From positions 248,001 through 312,000 of the forward strand of contig JWIT01000003.1 in the NCBI GenBank assembly GCA_000949895.1: a DNA stretch of 64,000 nt, in the 5' to 3' direction. Shown in pieces: positions 1-8,786 of this stretch. Within the stretch, counting starts at the first letter, position 1. Each line of letters opens with the position of its first letter. Origin of the DNA: Agrobacterium arsenijevicii (GTDB lineage Bacteria; Pseudomonadota; Alphaproteobacteria; Rhizobiales; Rhizobiaceae). Both the position numbers and the translations under genes were made by a program. Under the pieces are notes generated by a model, which searched no databases, was not told where the DNA came from, and saw nothing but the letters and a program-made list of their open reading frames with translations.

Positions 1-200
1 AGGCGGTGCAGACGCGGTCCGACATGCGCGGCCGCGGCATCGGCGCAGTGATGATCAACTATTGCCTTGAGGAAGCGCGGCGCAGCGGTCTGAACGCCGT
101 ACAGCTCACCTCGAACATGGCCCGGTTGGATGCGCATCGCTTCTACGAGCGGCTGGGTTTCGAGAAGCGGCATTTAGGCTTCAGGATGAAGCTGAAATAG
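1..200 (+). CDS. GNAT-family N-acetyltransferase, C-terminal part (5' end outside window)
   Basis: Only the last 66 or so codons are present, and the frame is open to the window edge. The visible part carries the acetyl-CoA-binding motif A of GNAT enzymes (RGRGIG, with VMINYCLEEARRSG as the following helix) and the usual C-terminal pattern in which the chain ends soon after HRFYERLGF. GNAT enzymes move an acetyl group from acetyl-CoA to an amine; the substrate cannot be told from this fragment. The gene ends with TAG at 198-200, 110 bp before the next gene on the same strand. Confidence 0.8.
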   Translation, partial: AVQTRSDMRGRGIGAVMINYCLEEARRSGLNAVQLTSNMARLDAHRFYERLGFEKRHLGFRMKLK

Positions 201-310
201 CGCGGATATATCTCGAAATGCTGGACAATCGCCGTGAGGGGCGGCATAAGCTTCTCTTGTGCCATGCGATTTAAAATCGCTGCGGCGCATTCAAGCCCGA
301 GGAACACATA

Positions 311-709
311 ATGAAGACTCTCCTGACGCAAATCTTCACCTGGTGGAACGGCCAGACGATTGGAACCCGGTTTCACACCTGGCGTTTCGGCAAGAAGGTC
401 GGACAGGACGAGTTGGGCAACACCTATTATGAAGGCGGCACGACCTCTTGGGGCATGCCGCGCCGCTGGGTGATCTACAACGGTTATGCCGAAGCTTCGG
501 CCATTCCGCCCGGCTGGCATGGCTGGATGCATTACCGCACCGACGTGCCGCCGAGCCAGGAAACCTACGTTCCGCGCGAATGGCAGAAGGCGCATCAGAC
601 CAACCTCACTGGCACGTCCAAGGCCTATCGCCCTCAAGGGTCTCTGGCTGTGGCCGGCGAGCGCCCGCGCGTGACCGGCGACTACGACGCCTGGACCCCC
701 GGCAACTGA
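311..709 (+). CDS. NDUFA12-like NADH:ubiquinone oxidoreductase 17.2 kDa subunit
   Basis: The 132-residue protein has the NDUFA12 (B17.2) signature: GTRFHTWRFGKKVGQDELGN, then YYEGG, RRWVIYNG, IPPGWHGWMHY and, near the C-terminus, YRPQGSL and DAWTPGN. In mitochondria this is an accessory subunit at the matrix-side junction of complex I; alphaproteobacteria carry a single homologue that is usually outside the nuo operon, as here. It has no membrane segment and should be a cytoplasmic peripheral subunit. GAGGAA about 7 nt upstream supports the ATG. It lies in the same direction as the DUF2155 gene 130 bp downstream. Confidence 0.93.
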   Translation: MKTLLTQIFTWWNGQTIGTRFHTWRFGKKVGQDELGNTYYEGGTTSWGMPRRWVIYNGYAEASAIPPGWHGWMHYRTDVPPSQETYVPREWQKAHQTNLTGTSKAYRPQGSLAVAGERPRVTGDYDAWTPGN

Positions 710-839
710 GAATTGTGATGCGCGGTGTTGTGCAAAACGCCGCGCTTACGCCGGACCTCACCGGTTTTTGCCACATTCCGCCCTTACGCGTTGATCCGGT
801 CGTCGTCTCGACACAGGCAATTTTTTGGAGACATATCGT

Positions 840-1277
840 ATGAGGATATTCACGCGGGATCGCTCTTTGCGTGCGCTGACAGTGTCGCTGTTTGCGGCGG
901 TCTCTGCCGTCATCCTCATTTCGCCCGTCTCCGCCGCCCGTCTTGAAAACCGCGTCGCGGTGTTTTCCGGCATCGACAAGATCACCGGCCGCATCACTTC
1001 TTTCGATGTCTATATTAACGAGACGGTGCAGTTCGGTGCGCTTCAGGTGACGCCGAAGGTCTGTTATTCCCGCGACCAGACGGAAACCCAGAAGATCGAC
1101 GCTTTCATCGAAGTCGATGAAATCACCCTCGACCGCAAGATCCGTCGGATTTTCACCGGCTGGATGTTCGCCGACAGCCCCGGCCTCAACGCCGTCGAGC
1201 ACCCGATCTACGACGTCTGGCTGACTGGCTGCAAGCAGGACTCCACCGTTCCCGCTCCCTCTACGGCAAAAAAATAA
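840..1277 (+). CDS. DUF2155 secreted protein
   Basis: A 145-residue protein with an N-terminal signal peptide (basic start, hydrophobic stretch ALTVSLFAAVSAVILISP, then a small-residue cleavage region near VSAA), so it is likely periplasmic. The body matches DUF2155: RLENRVAVFSGIDKITGRI, a pair of cysteines (VCYSR and LTGCK) that could form a disulfide, and the IFTGWMFA(D)SPGLNAVEHP motif. The function of the family is unknown. GGAG at about 827 fixes the start at the ATG at 840; a TTG at 825 in the same frame has no ribosome site. It converges on aat, with 16 bp between the ends. Confidence 0.85.
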   Translation: MRIFTRDRSLRALTVSLFAAVSAVILISPVSAARLENRVAVFSGIDKITGRITSFDVYINETVQFGALQVTPKVCYSRDQTETQKIDAFIEVDEITLDRKIRRIFTGWMFADSPGLNAVEHPIYDVWLTGCKQDSTVPAPSTAKK

Positions 1278-1293
1278 CCCTACGTTATGATTT

Positions 1294-1908
1294 TTAGAAC
1301 TGCAGGTTGGGCCGGTTGACGGCCTGATCGAGCATTTTCGCATATTGCTGCTTCGGCACATCGATTGCGCCGAATGTCTTCAGATGCTCGGTGGTGAATT
1401 GTGTGTCGAGCAGCACGAAACCGCTCGCCCTCAGCCGTTCCACCAGATGCACGAGACAAATCTTGGAGGCGTTGGTGCGGCGGGAAAACATGCTTTCGCC
1501 GAAGAATGCGGCTCCGAGCGACACGCCGTAAAGCCCGCCGACCAGTTCCTTGCCGTCCCACGCCTCGACGCTATGGGCGTGGCCGATCTGGTGCAGTTCG
1601 GTGTAGAGCTTGCGAATGGTGGAATTGATCCAGGTGCTTGGCCTGTCCGGCGCTGCCGCAGCACAGCCCGCCATCACCGCTTCGAAAGCGGTGTTGAAGC
1701 GTATGTCGAACGGCTTCCTGCGCATTGCCTTGGCGAGGCTTTTGGAAATGTGGAAATCATTGAGCGGGATGATACCGCGAATCTCGGGCTCGACCCAGAA
1801 AAGCTCCGGATCATCTGCCGAATCGGCCATGGGAAACAGGCCAGCGGAATAGGCGCGCAGCAATATATCGACGGTTATGCCGTTATTTCTGCTGCGCCGC
1901 CCAACCAT
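1294..1908 (-). CDS. aat: leucyl/phenylalanyl-tRNA--protein transferase
   Basis: This enzyme moves Leu or Phe from aminoacyl-tRNA to proteins with N-terminal Lys or Arg, creating N-degrons for ClpS-ClpAP. The 204 residues show the family landmarks: [14 protein letters not shown] and [13 protein letters not shown] near the N-terminus, then [22 protein letters not shown] and [14 protein letters not shown]. It is the last gene of the aroQ-accB-accC-aat operon and starts 6 nt after accC ends, so translational coupling is likely. clpS and clpA, which read the degrons it makes, lie about 41 kb away in this window. Confidence 0.95.
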   Translation of the reverse strand: MVGRRSRNNGITVDILLRAYSAGLFPMADSADDPELFWVEPEIRGIIPLNDFHISKSLAKAMRRKPFDIRFNTAFEAVMAGCAAAAPDRPSTWINSTIRKLYTELHQIGHAHSVEAWDGKELVGGLYGVSLGAAFFGESMFSRRTNASKICLVHLVERLRASGFVLLDTQFTTEHLKTFGAIDVPKQQYAKMLDQAVNRPNLQF

Positions 1909-1914
1909 ATCGTC

Positions 1915-3261
1915 TTAGTGAGACGCATCACCGGCCAGGTATTTCTCCAGCCAGTGAATGTCGTAATTGCCATTGAGGATATCTTCGTTCTGAAGAAGAT
2001 CCTGGAAAAGCGGTAGCGTGGTCTTGATGCCGTCGACGACGAACTCGTCCAGCGCCCGACGCAGACGGCGGATGCATTCGTCGCGGTCGCGACCGTGAAC
2101 GATCAGCTTGCCGATCATGCTGTCGTAATAGGGCGGGATCTTGTAGCCCTGATAGGCACCCGAATCGACGCGGACGCCAAGACCGCCCGGCGTGTGGAAA
2201 TAGGTCAGCGTGCCGGGGGAGGGAACGAAGGTACGCGGGTCTTCGGCGTTGATTCGGCATTCGATGGCATGGCCATGGAATTCGATATCCGCCTGCGTGA
2301 CCGACAGGCCCTGGCCCGAAGCGACCCTGATCTGTTCCTGCACGAGATCCATACCGGTGATCGCTTCCGTGACCGGATGCTCCACCTGAAGACGGGTGTT
2401 CATTTCGATGAAATAGAACTCGCCGTTTTCATAAAGGAACTCGATGGTGCCGGCACCGCGATATTTCAGCTTGCGCATGGCGTCGGCGCAGATTTCGCCG
2501 ATCTTCATGCGCTGTTCGACGGTCAGCGCCGGCGAATTTGCTTCTTCCAGCACCTTCTGGTGACGGCGCTGCAACGAGCAATCGCGTTCGCCAAGGTGAA
2601 TGGCATTGCCTTCGCCATCGCCGAAAACCTGCACTTCGATATGGCGCGGCTTGCCGAGGTATTTTTCCATGTAGACGGCGTCGTTGCCGAAGGCTGCTGC
2701 CGCCTCGGAGCGGGCAGTCGCAACTGCCTCTTCCAGATCGGCCTCGGTCTTCGCCACCTTCATGCCGCGACCGCCACCGCCCGCCGTTGCCTTGATGAGG
2801 ACCGGGAAGCCGATCGTCCGGGCAATTTCGAGCGCGTTTTCAGGCTTCACTTCGCCATCCGAGCCGGGAACGACGGGAATGCCGAGTTCCTGCGCCGTCT
2901 GCTTGGCGGTGATCTTGTCACCCATGATGCGGATATGTTCGGCGGTCGGTCCGATGAAGGTGATGCCGTGTGCGTCGAGAATATCGGCGAACTTGGCATT
3001 TTCCGACAGGAAGCCGTAACCCGGGTGAACGGCGTCCGCACCGGTGATTTCGCAGGCCGCAACGATCTGGTGGATGTTGAGGTAGCTGTCACGCGAGGGC
3101 GGCGGGCCGATGCAGACGCTTTCGTCGGCAAGGCGCACATGCATGGCGTCCGCGTCGGCCGTGGAATGCACGGCGACTGTCGGAATGCCAAGCTCCTTGG
3201 CAGCGCGCAGGACGCGCAGCGCAATCTCGCCGCGGTTGGCTATGAGGATCTTCGAAACCAT
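1915..3261 (-). CDS. accC: acetyl-CoA carboxylase, biotin carboxylase subunit
   Basis: AccC carboxylates the biotin on BCCP using ATP and bicarbonate, the first step of fatty acid synthesis. The 448 residues begin with the family start ([20 protein letters not shown]) and contain the ATP-grasp glycine loop [14 protein letters not shown], the [14 protein letters not shown] strand, the [16 protein letters not shown] segment and the metal/catalytic region [16 protein letters not shown] with the conserved Glu, Asn and Arg residues. The length is normal. It lies 12 nt downstream of accB and 6 nt upstream of aat in the same operon; the carboxyltransferase genes are not in the window. Confidence 0.97.
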   Translation of the reverse strand: MVSKILIANRGEIALRVLRAAKELGIPTVAVHSTADADAMHVRLADESVCIGPPPSRDSYLNIHQIVAACEITGADAVHPGYGFLSENAKFADILDAHGITFIGPTAEHIRIMGDKITAKQTAQELGIPVVPGSDGEVKPENALEIARTIGFPVLIKATAGGGGRGMKVAKTEADLEEAVATARSEAAAAFGNDAVYMEKYLGKPRHIEVQVFGDGEGNAIHLGERDCSLQRRHQKVLEEANSPALTVEQRMKIGEICADAMRKLKYRGAGTIEFLYENGEFYFIEMNTRLQVEHPVTEAITGMDLVQEQIRVASGQGLSVTQADIEFHGHAIECRINAEDPRTFVPSPGTLTYFHTPGGLGVRVDSGAYQGYKIPPYYDSMIGKLIVHGRDRDECIRRLRRALDEFVVDGIKTTLPLFQDLLQNEDILNGNYDIHWLEKYLAGDASH

Positions 3262-3273
3262 GCTGAACCGCCT

Positions 3274-3759
3274 TTATTCGATGACCACGAGAGCTTCACC
3301 ATACTCCACGGGCTGTGAGTCGTTGACGATGATTTCCACAACCTTGCCGGACTTGGGAGCCGGGATCTGGTTCATGGTCTTCATGGCTTCGACGATGAGG
3401 ATGGTCTGGCCTTCCTTGACGGTCGCGCCTACCTCGATGAACGGACGCGCGCCCGGAGCAGGCGACAGGTAAACCGTGCCGACCATCGGAGAGGTGACGG
3501 TGTTGGCCGGGTTGCGGGCAGGCGCTGCGGAGGCCGCAGGTGCTACAGGTGCTGCAACTGCCGCCGCTGCAGGGGCTGGCGCCGGTGCTGCGTAGTGGGC
3601 AGGTGCCGAGGCATAGACCGTGGCTGGCGGAGCGGCGCGGGAAACGCGGATGCGCAGGTCTTCCTGCTCCACTTCGATTTCCGAAAGGTCGGTATCGTTG
3701 AGGATATTCGCGAGCTCGCGGATCAGTTCCTTGTCGATACCCTGTTTCTTTTCAGACAT
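3274..3759 (-). CDS. accB: acetyl-CoA carboxylase biotin carboxyl carrier protein
   Basis: BCCP carries the biotin that AccC carboxylates. The 161-residue protein has an N-terminal helical part ([20 protein letters not shown]), an Ala/Pro-rich flexible linker around residues 50-85, and a C-terminal biotinyl domain from about residue 88 ([19 protein letters not shown]). The biotinylated lysine is K127 in [10 protein letters not shown]. The residue after Lys is Thr, not the Met of the textbook AMKM motif; the same variant is, from memory, found in rhizobial BCCPs. It sits 25 nt after aroQ and 12 nt before accC. Confidence 0.96.
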   Translation of the reverse strand: MSEKKQGIDKELIRELANILNDTDLSEIEVEQEDLRIRVSRAAPPATVYASAPAHYAAPAPAPAAAAVAAPVAPAASAAPARNPANTVTSPMVGTVYLSPAPGARPFIEVGATVKEGQTILIVEAMKTMNQIPAPKSGKVVEIIVNDSQPVEYGEALVVIE

Positions 3760-3784
3760 GACAAACCCTATTCTTTGTTTCTTT

Positions 3785-4222
3785 TTATGCCGTGATGTTT
3801 TTCAGCGCATGAAGCGCCATGATATATCCGTATGGTCCGAAACCGCAGACCATGCCCTTCGCGGCGGGCGATACCATCGATTTATGACGGAACTCTTCCC
3901 GCGCGTGGATGTTGGAAATGTGTACTTCCACGACGGGCGTGGAAATCGCACGAATGGCGTCGTGTAGCGCAATCGAGGTGTGGCTGTACGCACCGGGATT
4001 GATGACGACGCCCGCCGCCCTCTCGCCCGCCTCATGCAACCAGTCCACGAGCACGCCCTCGTGGTTGGACTGGCGGAATTCCACTGCGAAGCCGAGATCG
4101 GCACCAGCCGCAAGACAATCATTCTCGATGTCTTTCAGCGTCTTGCCACCATAGATACCCGGTTCCCTTTTTCCCAGCATGTTGAGATTGGGGCCATTGA
4201 TGACGATGATGATGTTGCTCAT
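3785..4222 (-). CDS. aroQ: type II 3-dehydroquinate dehydratase
   Basis: AroQ turns 3-dehydroquinate into 3-dehydroshikimate (shikimate pathway). The 145-residue protein starts [20 protein letters not shown], the typical beginning of type II enzymes, with the active-site lid (GKREPGIYG, catalytic Tyr), the FRQSNHEG segment, NPGAYSHTS, and the catalytic His in [17 protein letters not shown]. An in-frame ATG 51 nt further upstream would add residues not seen in the family, so 4222 is preferred. It is the first gene of the operon with accB, accC and aat, 124 bp downstream of the DsbA-like gene. Confidence 0.95.
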   Translation of the reverse strand: MSNIIIVINGPNLNMLGKREPGIYGGKTLKDIENDCLAAGADLGFAVEFRQSNHEGVLVDWLHEAGERAAGVVINPGAYSHTSIALHDAIRAISTPVVEVHISNIHAREEFRHKSMVSPAAKGMVCGFGPYGYIMALHALKNITA

Positions 4223-4346
4223 TCGCGTTTCCATAAGAAAATCAGCGACACCTATAGACTGCGCAGCCGTCAAGGAAAAGCCCCCGGAAGCCGTAAAGAG
4301 CCGGGAGACCCGGCATCCACAGGGAATGCGGGAGCTTTTTCGGCAA

Positions 4347-5114
4347 TCAGGAGCAGGTGGCTTTTCCGCACGTACGCATATTGGCGATTTTTTCCTTCAG
4401 CGGGTCCGCACCAACAGCGCCGAAAACGGCCTCGTTGCCGACGATATAGGACGGCGTTCCGGTGATGCCGAGGCTGTTGGCGAGCTTGTAGGTTTCCTGC
4501 ACCTGCGCGTCGTTGGGGTTTTCAGCCATCGATTTGCGGATGTCGGCTTCCTTGAGGCCAAGCGAGGTCGCGACTTCCATGGCGCTGTCCTCATTCGCCC
4601 GTCCGCGACCGCCGAGCAGGGCGCGCTGGAACTCGGGATACTTGGCTGGTGCAAGCAGCTTGACGGCGTTGGAGACCCGATGCGCGGCAACTGATTCCGG
4701 TCCGAGGATCGGGAATTCCTTGAGGACGACGCGCACCTTCTTGTCGCTCTTCAGAATATTGTCCATGTCGCCCATGGCGCGTTTGCAATAACCGCAATTG
4801 TAGTCGAAGAACTCCACCAGCGTGACATCGCCGTCGGGATTGCCGAGCGCCAGGTCGTATTTCGATTCGAAGATGGTCTTCTGGTTGTCGGCAACCGCTT
4901 CCGCGGCCTTGGCGTTGCGGGTCGCATATTGTTTGCGTTCAAGCGCGTCCTGAACCTCAAGCATGATCTCGGGGTTCTCGATCAGATATTGCTTGATGAA
5001 CTCGCCCATTTCCTTCTTCTGCTTCTCATCGAGAGCATGCGCGGGCAGCGAGACAAAAACCGTTGAAAGGGCCGTCACGCTGGCGAGAAGGGTTGAACGG
5101 AGAAGATGCGCCAT
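4347..5114 (-). CDS. DsbA-family periplasmic thiol:disulfide oxidoreductase
   Basis: The 255-residue protein has a signal peptide (LLRSTLLASVTALSTVFVSL, cleavage near AHA) and an N-terminal helical region before the thioredoxin-fold domain. The redox motif is CGYC in EFFDYNCGYCKRAM, and the cis-proline loop is GTPSYIVG near residue 225. This layout fits the Com1/DsbA-like group of periplasmic disulfide oxidoreductases or isomerases. A second cysteine pair (RTCGKATCS) lies at the extreme C-terminus, which is unusual for DsbA. The ATG at 5114 is chosen because GAGGA lies 5 nt upstream; an in-frame ATG at 5147 would contain that site. Confidence 0.85.
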   Translation of the reverse strand: MAHLLRSTLLASVTALSTVFVSLPAHALDEKQKKEMGEFIKQYLIENPEIMLEVQDALERKQYATRNAKAAEAVADNQKTIFESKYDLALGNPDGDVTLVEFFDYNCGYCKRAMGDMDNILKSDKKVRVVLKEFPILGPESVAAHRVSNAVKLLAPAKYPEFQRALLGGRGRANEDSAMEVATSLGLKEADIRKSMAENPNDAQVQETYKLANSLGITGTPSYIVGNEAVFGAVGADPLKEKIANMRTCGKATCS

Positions 5115-5285
5115 ATCGGTCCTCATACTGTGCGGCCAATGCCTCATGAATGTTATGATGCAATTACCTTACTTTAAGCCAAATGCCATACGGCAAAAAT
5201 AGTTGTCCGCATTATGGTCGCACGATTGTGAAGAGTGTGATTCTGCGGCAAGTCTCTGAAATACGGTTCAGGAAAGAGCATACCC

Positions 5286-6443
5286 TTGGTAACAATGTCG
5301 AAGCGGAGCGCAGTCGAACCCTTTCACGCCATGGATATCCTGGCGGAAGCGAACCGGCGACGGCAGGCGGGGCGTCCCGTCATTTCCATGGCGGTCGGCC
5401 AACCTTCCCACCCGGCACCGAAAGCCTCGCTGGCGGCTGCACAGGAGGCGCTGAAGCACGGCCGGATCGGCTATACCGACGCGCTGGGCCTGCGCGAACT
5501 GCGTGAAGCGATCGCCGGCCATTACCGGCTGCGCCACCAGATCGCCGTCGATCCGGCGCGCATTGCAGTGACCACCGGTTCTTCCGCCGCCTTCAATCTC
5601 GCTTTCCTCAGCCTTTTCGATGCTGGCGATTATGTCGCGATCGCAAGGCCCGGCTATCCCGCCTATCGCAATATCCTGAAAGCGCTTGGCCTCAATGTTG
5701 TGGAAGTACCGGTCACGGCCGAAACCGGCTACACGCTGACGCCAGCCAGTCTGGAGCGGGCGGAGACCAGAGCGGGCTGCAAGCTGAAGGGCGTGCTTCT
5801 GGCAAGCCCGGCCAATCCGACCGGCACGGTGACCGGCCGTGAGGCGCTGAAAAGGCTCGCAAACTATTGCGAAAGCCGCGACATGGCCTTCATTTCCGAC
5901 GAGATCTACCACGGCCTCACTTTTGTCGGCGAAGAAACGAGCGCGCTCGAAATCACCGACAATGCCGTGGTTATCAATTCCTTCTCGAAATATTACTGCA
6001 TGACCGGCTGGCGCATCGGCTGGATGGTTCTGCCGGAAAATCTGGTCCGTCCGGTCGAGTGTCTGGCCCAGAGCCTCTATATCTCACCGCCGGAACTCTC
6101 CCAGCTTGCCGCAACCGCAGCCTTTTCGGCGGCGGAGGAGCTGGACGTCTACCGGGAAAGCTACCGCACCAACCGCGATTTCCTGATGGCGCGCTTGCCG
6201 GAAATCGGCCTGCCGCTCGCGTCTCCGATGGATGGCGCTTTTTACGCCTATGTCGATACCAGTCGTTATTCCAACGACAGCATGGATTTTGCCAAGCGGA
6301 TGCTTGCGGAAATCGATGTGGCGGCGACGCCAGGCATGGATTTCGACCCGGAGGAGGGCCACCGCGCTCTGCGCATTTCCTATGCGGGTTCGGTGTCGGA
6401 TATTGCCGAGGCCGTGGGACGTATCGCCGGCTGGCTGAAATAA
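5286..6443 (+). CDS. class I/II pyridoxal-phosphate aminotransferase
   Basis: A fold-type I PLP enzyme of about 385 residues. Visible landmarks are the N-terminal SKRSAVEPFHAMDILAEANR, the substrate/PLP loop GQPSHPAPKASLAAAQ, ASPANPTGTV (cofactor Asn), FISDEIYHGL (Asp/Tyr that hold the PLP ring) and INSFSKYYCMTGWRIGWMV with the Schiff-base lysine in SFSKYY. The C-terminal arginine that binds the substrate carboxylate is in ALRISYA. It resembles aspartate/alanine-type aminotransferases, but the amino acid substrate is not clear. The start is uncertain: TTG at 5286 has GAG 7 nt upstream, while ATG at 5295 is 9 nt further in. Confidence 0.88.
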   Translation: MVTMSKRSAVEPFHAMDILAEANRRRQAGRPVISMAVGQPSHPAPKASLAAAQEALKHGRIGYTDALGLRELREAIAGHYRLRHQIAVDPARIAVTTGSSAAFNLAFLSLFDAGDYVAIARPGYPAYRNILKALGLNVVEVPVTAETGYTLTPASLERAETRAGCKLKGVLLASPANPTGTVTGREALKRLANYCESRDMAFISDEIYHGLTFVGEETSALEITDNAVVINSFSKYYCMTGWRIGWMVLPENLVRPVECLAQSLYISPPELSQLAATAAFSAAEELDVYRESYRTNRDFLMARLPEIGLPLASPMDGAFYAYVDTSRYSNDSMDFAKRMLAEIDVAATPGMDFDPEEGHRALRISYAGSVSDIAEAVGRIAGWLK

Positions 6444-6471
6444 GCCCCGATTCGTCTTTCCCTGTCGGGGA

Positions 6472-7155
6472 TCAGGCGGGCGTGCAGCCGAAGGTGCTGG
6501 CAAACGCCTTTTCGCCCTTGGTGGTGAAGGTCAGCACGCGGCCGTTTCCGTGCCGCAGCCAGTCGCGCTGCTGCATGGCTGCAAGCAGCGATGCGCCGAG
6601 CCCGCCGCCGAGGTGATGGCGGCGCTCGCTCCAGTCCAGGCAATGCAGGCAGACCGGGCGCCTTGCTTTTTCCAGCGGCGAAAGATCGATGCCGAAACTT
6701 GAGAAGAAATCGCGTCCGCTATCCGTCAGCGCAGGGTCGTCGCCTGACGTCACAAGCCCGTTTGCGACGATGGCGGAAAGCAGCGCCACGCCGCTTTCTC
6801 CGGCCAGATGATCGTAACAGATGCGCGCTTCGCGCAGCGCCTTGTCTTTTGGTCCGGTGCGCACACGCACCGCGCCCGTGCGCTGGGCAAGCCCCATCAG
6901 CGCTTCCAGAACCTGCGCCACATCCTCGTCCGAAAGACGGAAATAACGATGACGCCCCTGTTTTTCCGCCTTCAGCAGCTGCGCGTCGGAGAGTTTCGCC
7001 AGATGCCCGCTGGCGGTCTGCAGGGTCACGCCGGCAGCCTCCGCAAGTTCGCTTGCCGTCAGCGCGCGCCCGTCCATCAGCGCCGTCAATATGTTGGCGC
7101 GGGCAGGGTCGCCGATCAGGGCGGCGACATTGGCGATCAAGGGTCCGTCTTTCAT
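6472..7155 (-). CDS. ArsR-family winged-helix transcriptional regulator with C-terminal extension
   Basis: The first 90 residues form an ArsR-type winged helix: IANVAALIGDPARANILTAL, the recognition region ASELAEAAGVTLQTASGHLA, and the wing KQGRHRYFRLSDEDV. A further 135 residues follow, including a conserved Cys/His-containing segment PVCLHCLDWSERRHHLGG that is typical of a subgroup of longer ArsR-like proteins. The cysteines are spaced as in a metal or thiol sensor, but the ligand is unknown. The gene diverges from the NIPSNAP/ABM pair (75 bp between starts), so these are its most likely targets. It converges on the aminotransferase gene with a 28 bp gap. Confidence 0.85.
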   Translation of the reverse strand: MKDGPLIANVAALIGDPARANILTALMDGRALTASELAEAAGVTLQTASGHLAKLSDAQLLKAEKQGRHRYFRLSDEDVAQVLEALMGLAQRTGAVRVRTGPKDKALREARICYDHLAGESGVALLSAIVANGLVTSGDDPALTDSGRDFFSSFGIDLSPLEKARRPVCLHCLDWSERRHHLGGGLGASLLAAMQQRDWLRHGNGRVLTFTTKGEKAFASTFGCTPA

Positions 7156-7229
7156 AGTTCGATGATAGCCGAAGCATTGATGTCAGGCAATGGCGTAAAC
7201 AGGAGAGACAGAACACGAGGAGACTACCG

Positions 7230-7556
7230 ATGCTGACCTGTTTCATCCGCTACGAGATCGACCCCTTCAAGGTCGATGCCTTCGATCAATATGCCCGCAA
7301 CTGGGGCGAGGCTATACCGCGCTGCGGCGCCGATCTGATCGGTTATTACGCGCCGAAGGAAGGATCGAGCACGATTGCCTACGGCGTCTACAACATTGAG
7401 AGCCTCGCTGCTTACGAGGCCTATAGGGCGCGGCTTGCCGCAGACCCGGCAGGGCAGGAGAATTATGAATTTGCCCGACGCGAGCAGTTCATCCGCCGGG
7501 AGGACAGGCTTTTCCTGCGGCTGGCCTCCGCTCCCCACGCGGGAGGTGCAAGATGA
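7230..7556 (+). CDS. NIPSNAP family protein
   Basis: The 108-residue protein is a ferredoxin-like-fold (dimeric alpha/beta barrel) NIPSNAP domain: it opens with TCFIRYEIDPFKVDAFDQYA and continues with GADLIGYYAPKEGSSTIAYGVYNI and a C-terminal helix ending at REDRLFL. The biochemical role is not known; the fold is shared with antibiotic-biosynthesis monooxygenases such as its downstream neighbour. Its stop overlaps the start of the next gene by 4 nt (ATGA), so the two are co-translated. GAGGAG lies 7 nt upstream of the ATG. The divergent ArsR-type gene probably controls it. Confidence 0.85.
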   Translation: MLTCFIRYEIDPFKVDAFDQYARNWGEAIPRCGADLIGYYAPKEGSSTIAYGVYNIESLAAYEAYRARLAADPAGQENYEFARREQFIRREDRLFLRLASAPHAGGAR

Positions 7557-7918
7557 TTGCCGTCATCTTCGAGGTCTGGCCGGCTGAGGGCGAGAAACAG
7601 CATTATCTCGATATTGCCACCAGCCTGCGCACCGAGCTCGAAACCATCGACGGCTTCCTGTCCGTCGAACGATTTCAAAGCATTACCCATCCGGACAAGA
7701 TGCTTTCCCTGTCGTTCTTCCGGGATGAGGAGGCGGTGAAGGCGTGGCGCAACACCGCGCCGCATCGCGCGGCACAGGCGCTGGGGCGCTCCGGCGTCTT
7801 TTGCAATTACCGTCTGCGCATCGCCACCGTGATGCGGGACTATGGCCTGCGGGAGAGGGAGGAGGCCCCACCGGACAGCAGGACTGCCCACGCGGCGGAT
7901 GGGCAAATGCAGCGCTGA
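7553..7918 (+). CDS. antibiotic biosynthesis monooxygenase (ABM) domain protein
   Basis: A 121-residue protein with one ABM domain: IAVIFEVWPAEGEKQHYLDIA at the start, then ETIDGFLSVERFQSITHPDKMLSLSFFRDEEAVKAWRNTAPHRAAQ, which is the usual ABM core. A polar tail of about 25 residues follows. ABM proteins include quinol monooxygenases and heme-degrading enzymes; no cofactor residue here decides between them. The start codon overlaps the stop of the NIPSNAP gene (ATGA at 7553-7556). Both genes encode small dimeric alpha/beta-barrel proteins and probably act in one process. Confidence 0.85.
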   Translation: MIAVIFEVWPAEGEKQHYLDIATSLRTELETIDGFLSVERFQSITHPDKMLSLSFFRDEEAVKAWRNTAPHRAAQALGRSGVFCNYRLRIATVMRDYGLREREEAPPDSRTAHAADGQMQR

Positions 7919-8065
7919 CGCGCCCTCAGCATCAGTTTTTCTTCAAGCCGGCCCAAGGCTTTCTGGTTCGAATTCACTGCCGAAACCCGCTATAGATGGA
8001 GCGGGTTACGGATAGAGAAGGGTCGCCACGAGGCGGTTCGCCCGATGGGAACGGAGAAAACAACG

Positions 8066-8770
8066 ATGTCGGCAGAAAAAGTGGCGATTGTGACGGCGGG
8101 CGGCAGCGGCATGGGAGCGGCCGTCGCGAAACGTTTAGGCGCGGATGGCTACAAGCTCGCGATCCTGTCGTCCTCGGGCAAGGGTGAAGCGCTGGCGAAG
8201 GAACTGGGCGGCATTGGCGTCACCGGCTCCAACCAGTCCAATGACGACCTCAAACGCCTCACGGACCTGACGCTTGAAAAATTCGGCCGTATCGATGTGC
8301 TGGTCAACAGCGCAGGCCATGGCCCGCGCGCATCCATTCTCGATATCACTGACGAGCAATGGCACACGGGTCTCGATGTCTACCTGATGAACGTCATCCG
8401 CCCGACACGGATCGTGGCTCCGTTCATGGTGAAACAGAAGGCCGGTGCGATCATCAATATCTCGACCGCCTGGGCTTTCGAACCGAGCAGCATGTTCCCG
8501 ACTTCTGCCGTGTTCCGCGCCGGCCTTGCCTCCTACACCAAGATTTTTTCCGATACCTATGCGGCCGACAACGTGCGCATGAACAATGTCCTGCCCGGCT
8601 GGATCGACAGCCTGCCCGCCACGGAAGAACGCCGTCAAGGTGTGCCGATGCAGCGTTACGGAACGAGCGACGAGATTGCCGCAACCGTGGCGTTCCTCGC
8701 CTCGGAAGGTGCGGGTTACATCACCGGTCAGAACATCCGGGTTGATGGCGGCCTGACGCGCTCCGTGTGA
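8066..8770 (+). CDS. atypical short-chain dehydrogenase/reductase (SDR)
   Basis: The 234-residue protein has a Rossmann fold with the SDR nucleotide loop (TAGGSGMGAAVAKRLG), the NSAGHGPR strand (in place of NNAG) and the C-terminal LASEGAGYITGQNIRVDGG, so it belongs to the classical SDR family. The catalytic YxxxK is not there: the aligned stretch after INISTAWAFEPSSM reads PTSAVFRAGL, giving Ser and Arg at the Tyr and Lys positions. A related sub-group with the same change exists, as far as I recall. It may bind NAD(P) without classical reductase chemistry. ATG 8066 is preferred because GGAG lies about 9 nt upstream; the in-frame ATG at 8045 contains that site. Confidence 0.85.
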   Translation: MSAEKVAIVTAGGSGMGAAVAKRLGADGYKLAILSSSGKGEALAKELGGIGVTGSNQSNDDLKRLTDLTLEKFGRIDVLVNSAGHGPRASILDITDEQWHTGLDVYLMNVIRPTRIVAPFMVKQKAGAIINISTAWAFEPSSMFPTSAVFRAGLASYTKIFSDTYAADNVRMNNVLPGWIDSLPATEERRQGVPMQRYGTSDEIAATVAFLASEGAGYITGQNIRVDGGLTRSV

Positions 8771-8786
8771 CGCCTGGCATATCAGA

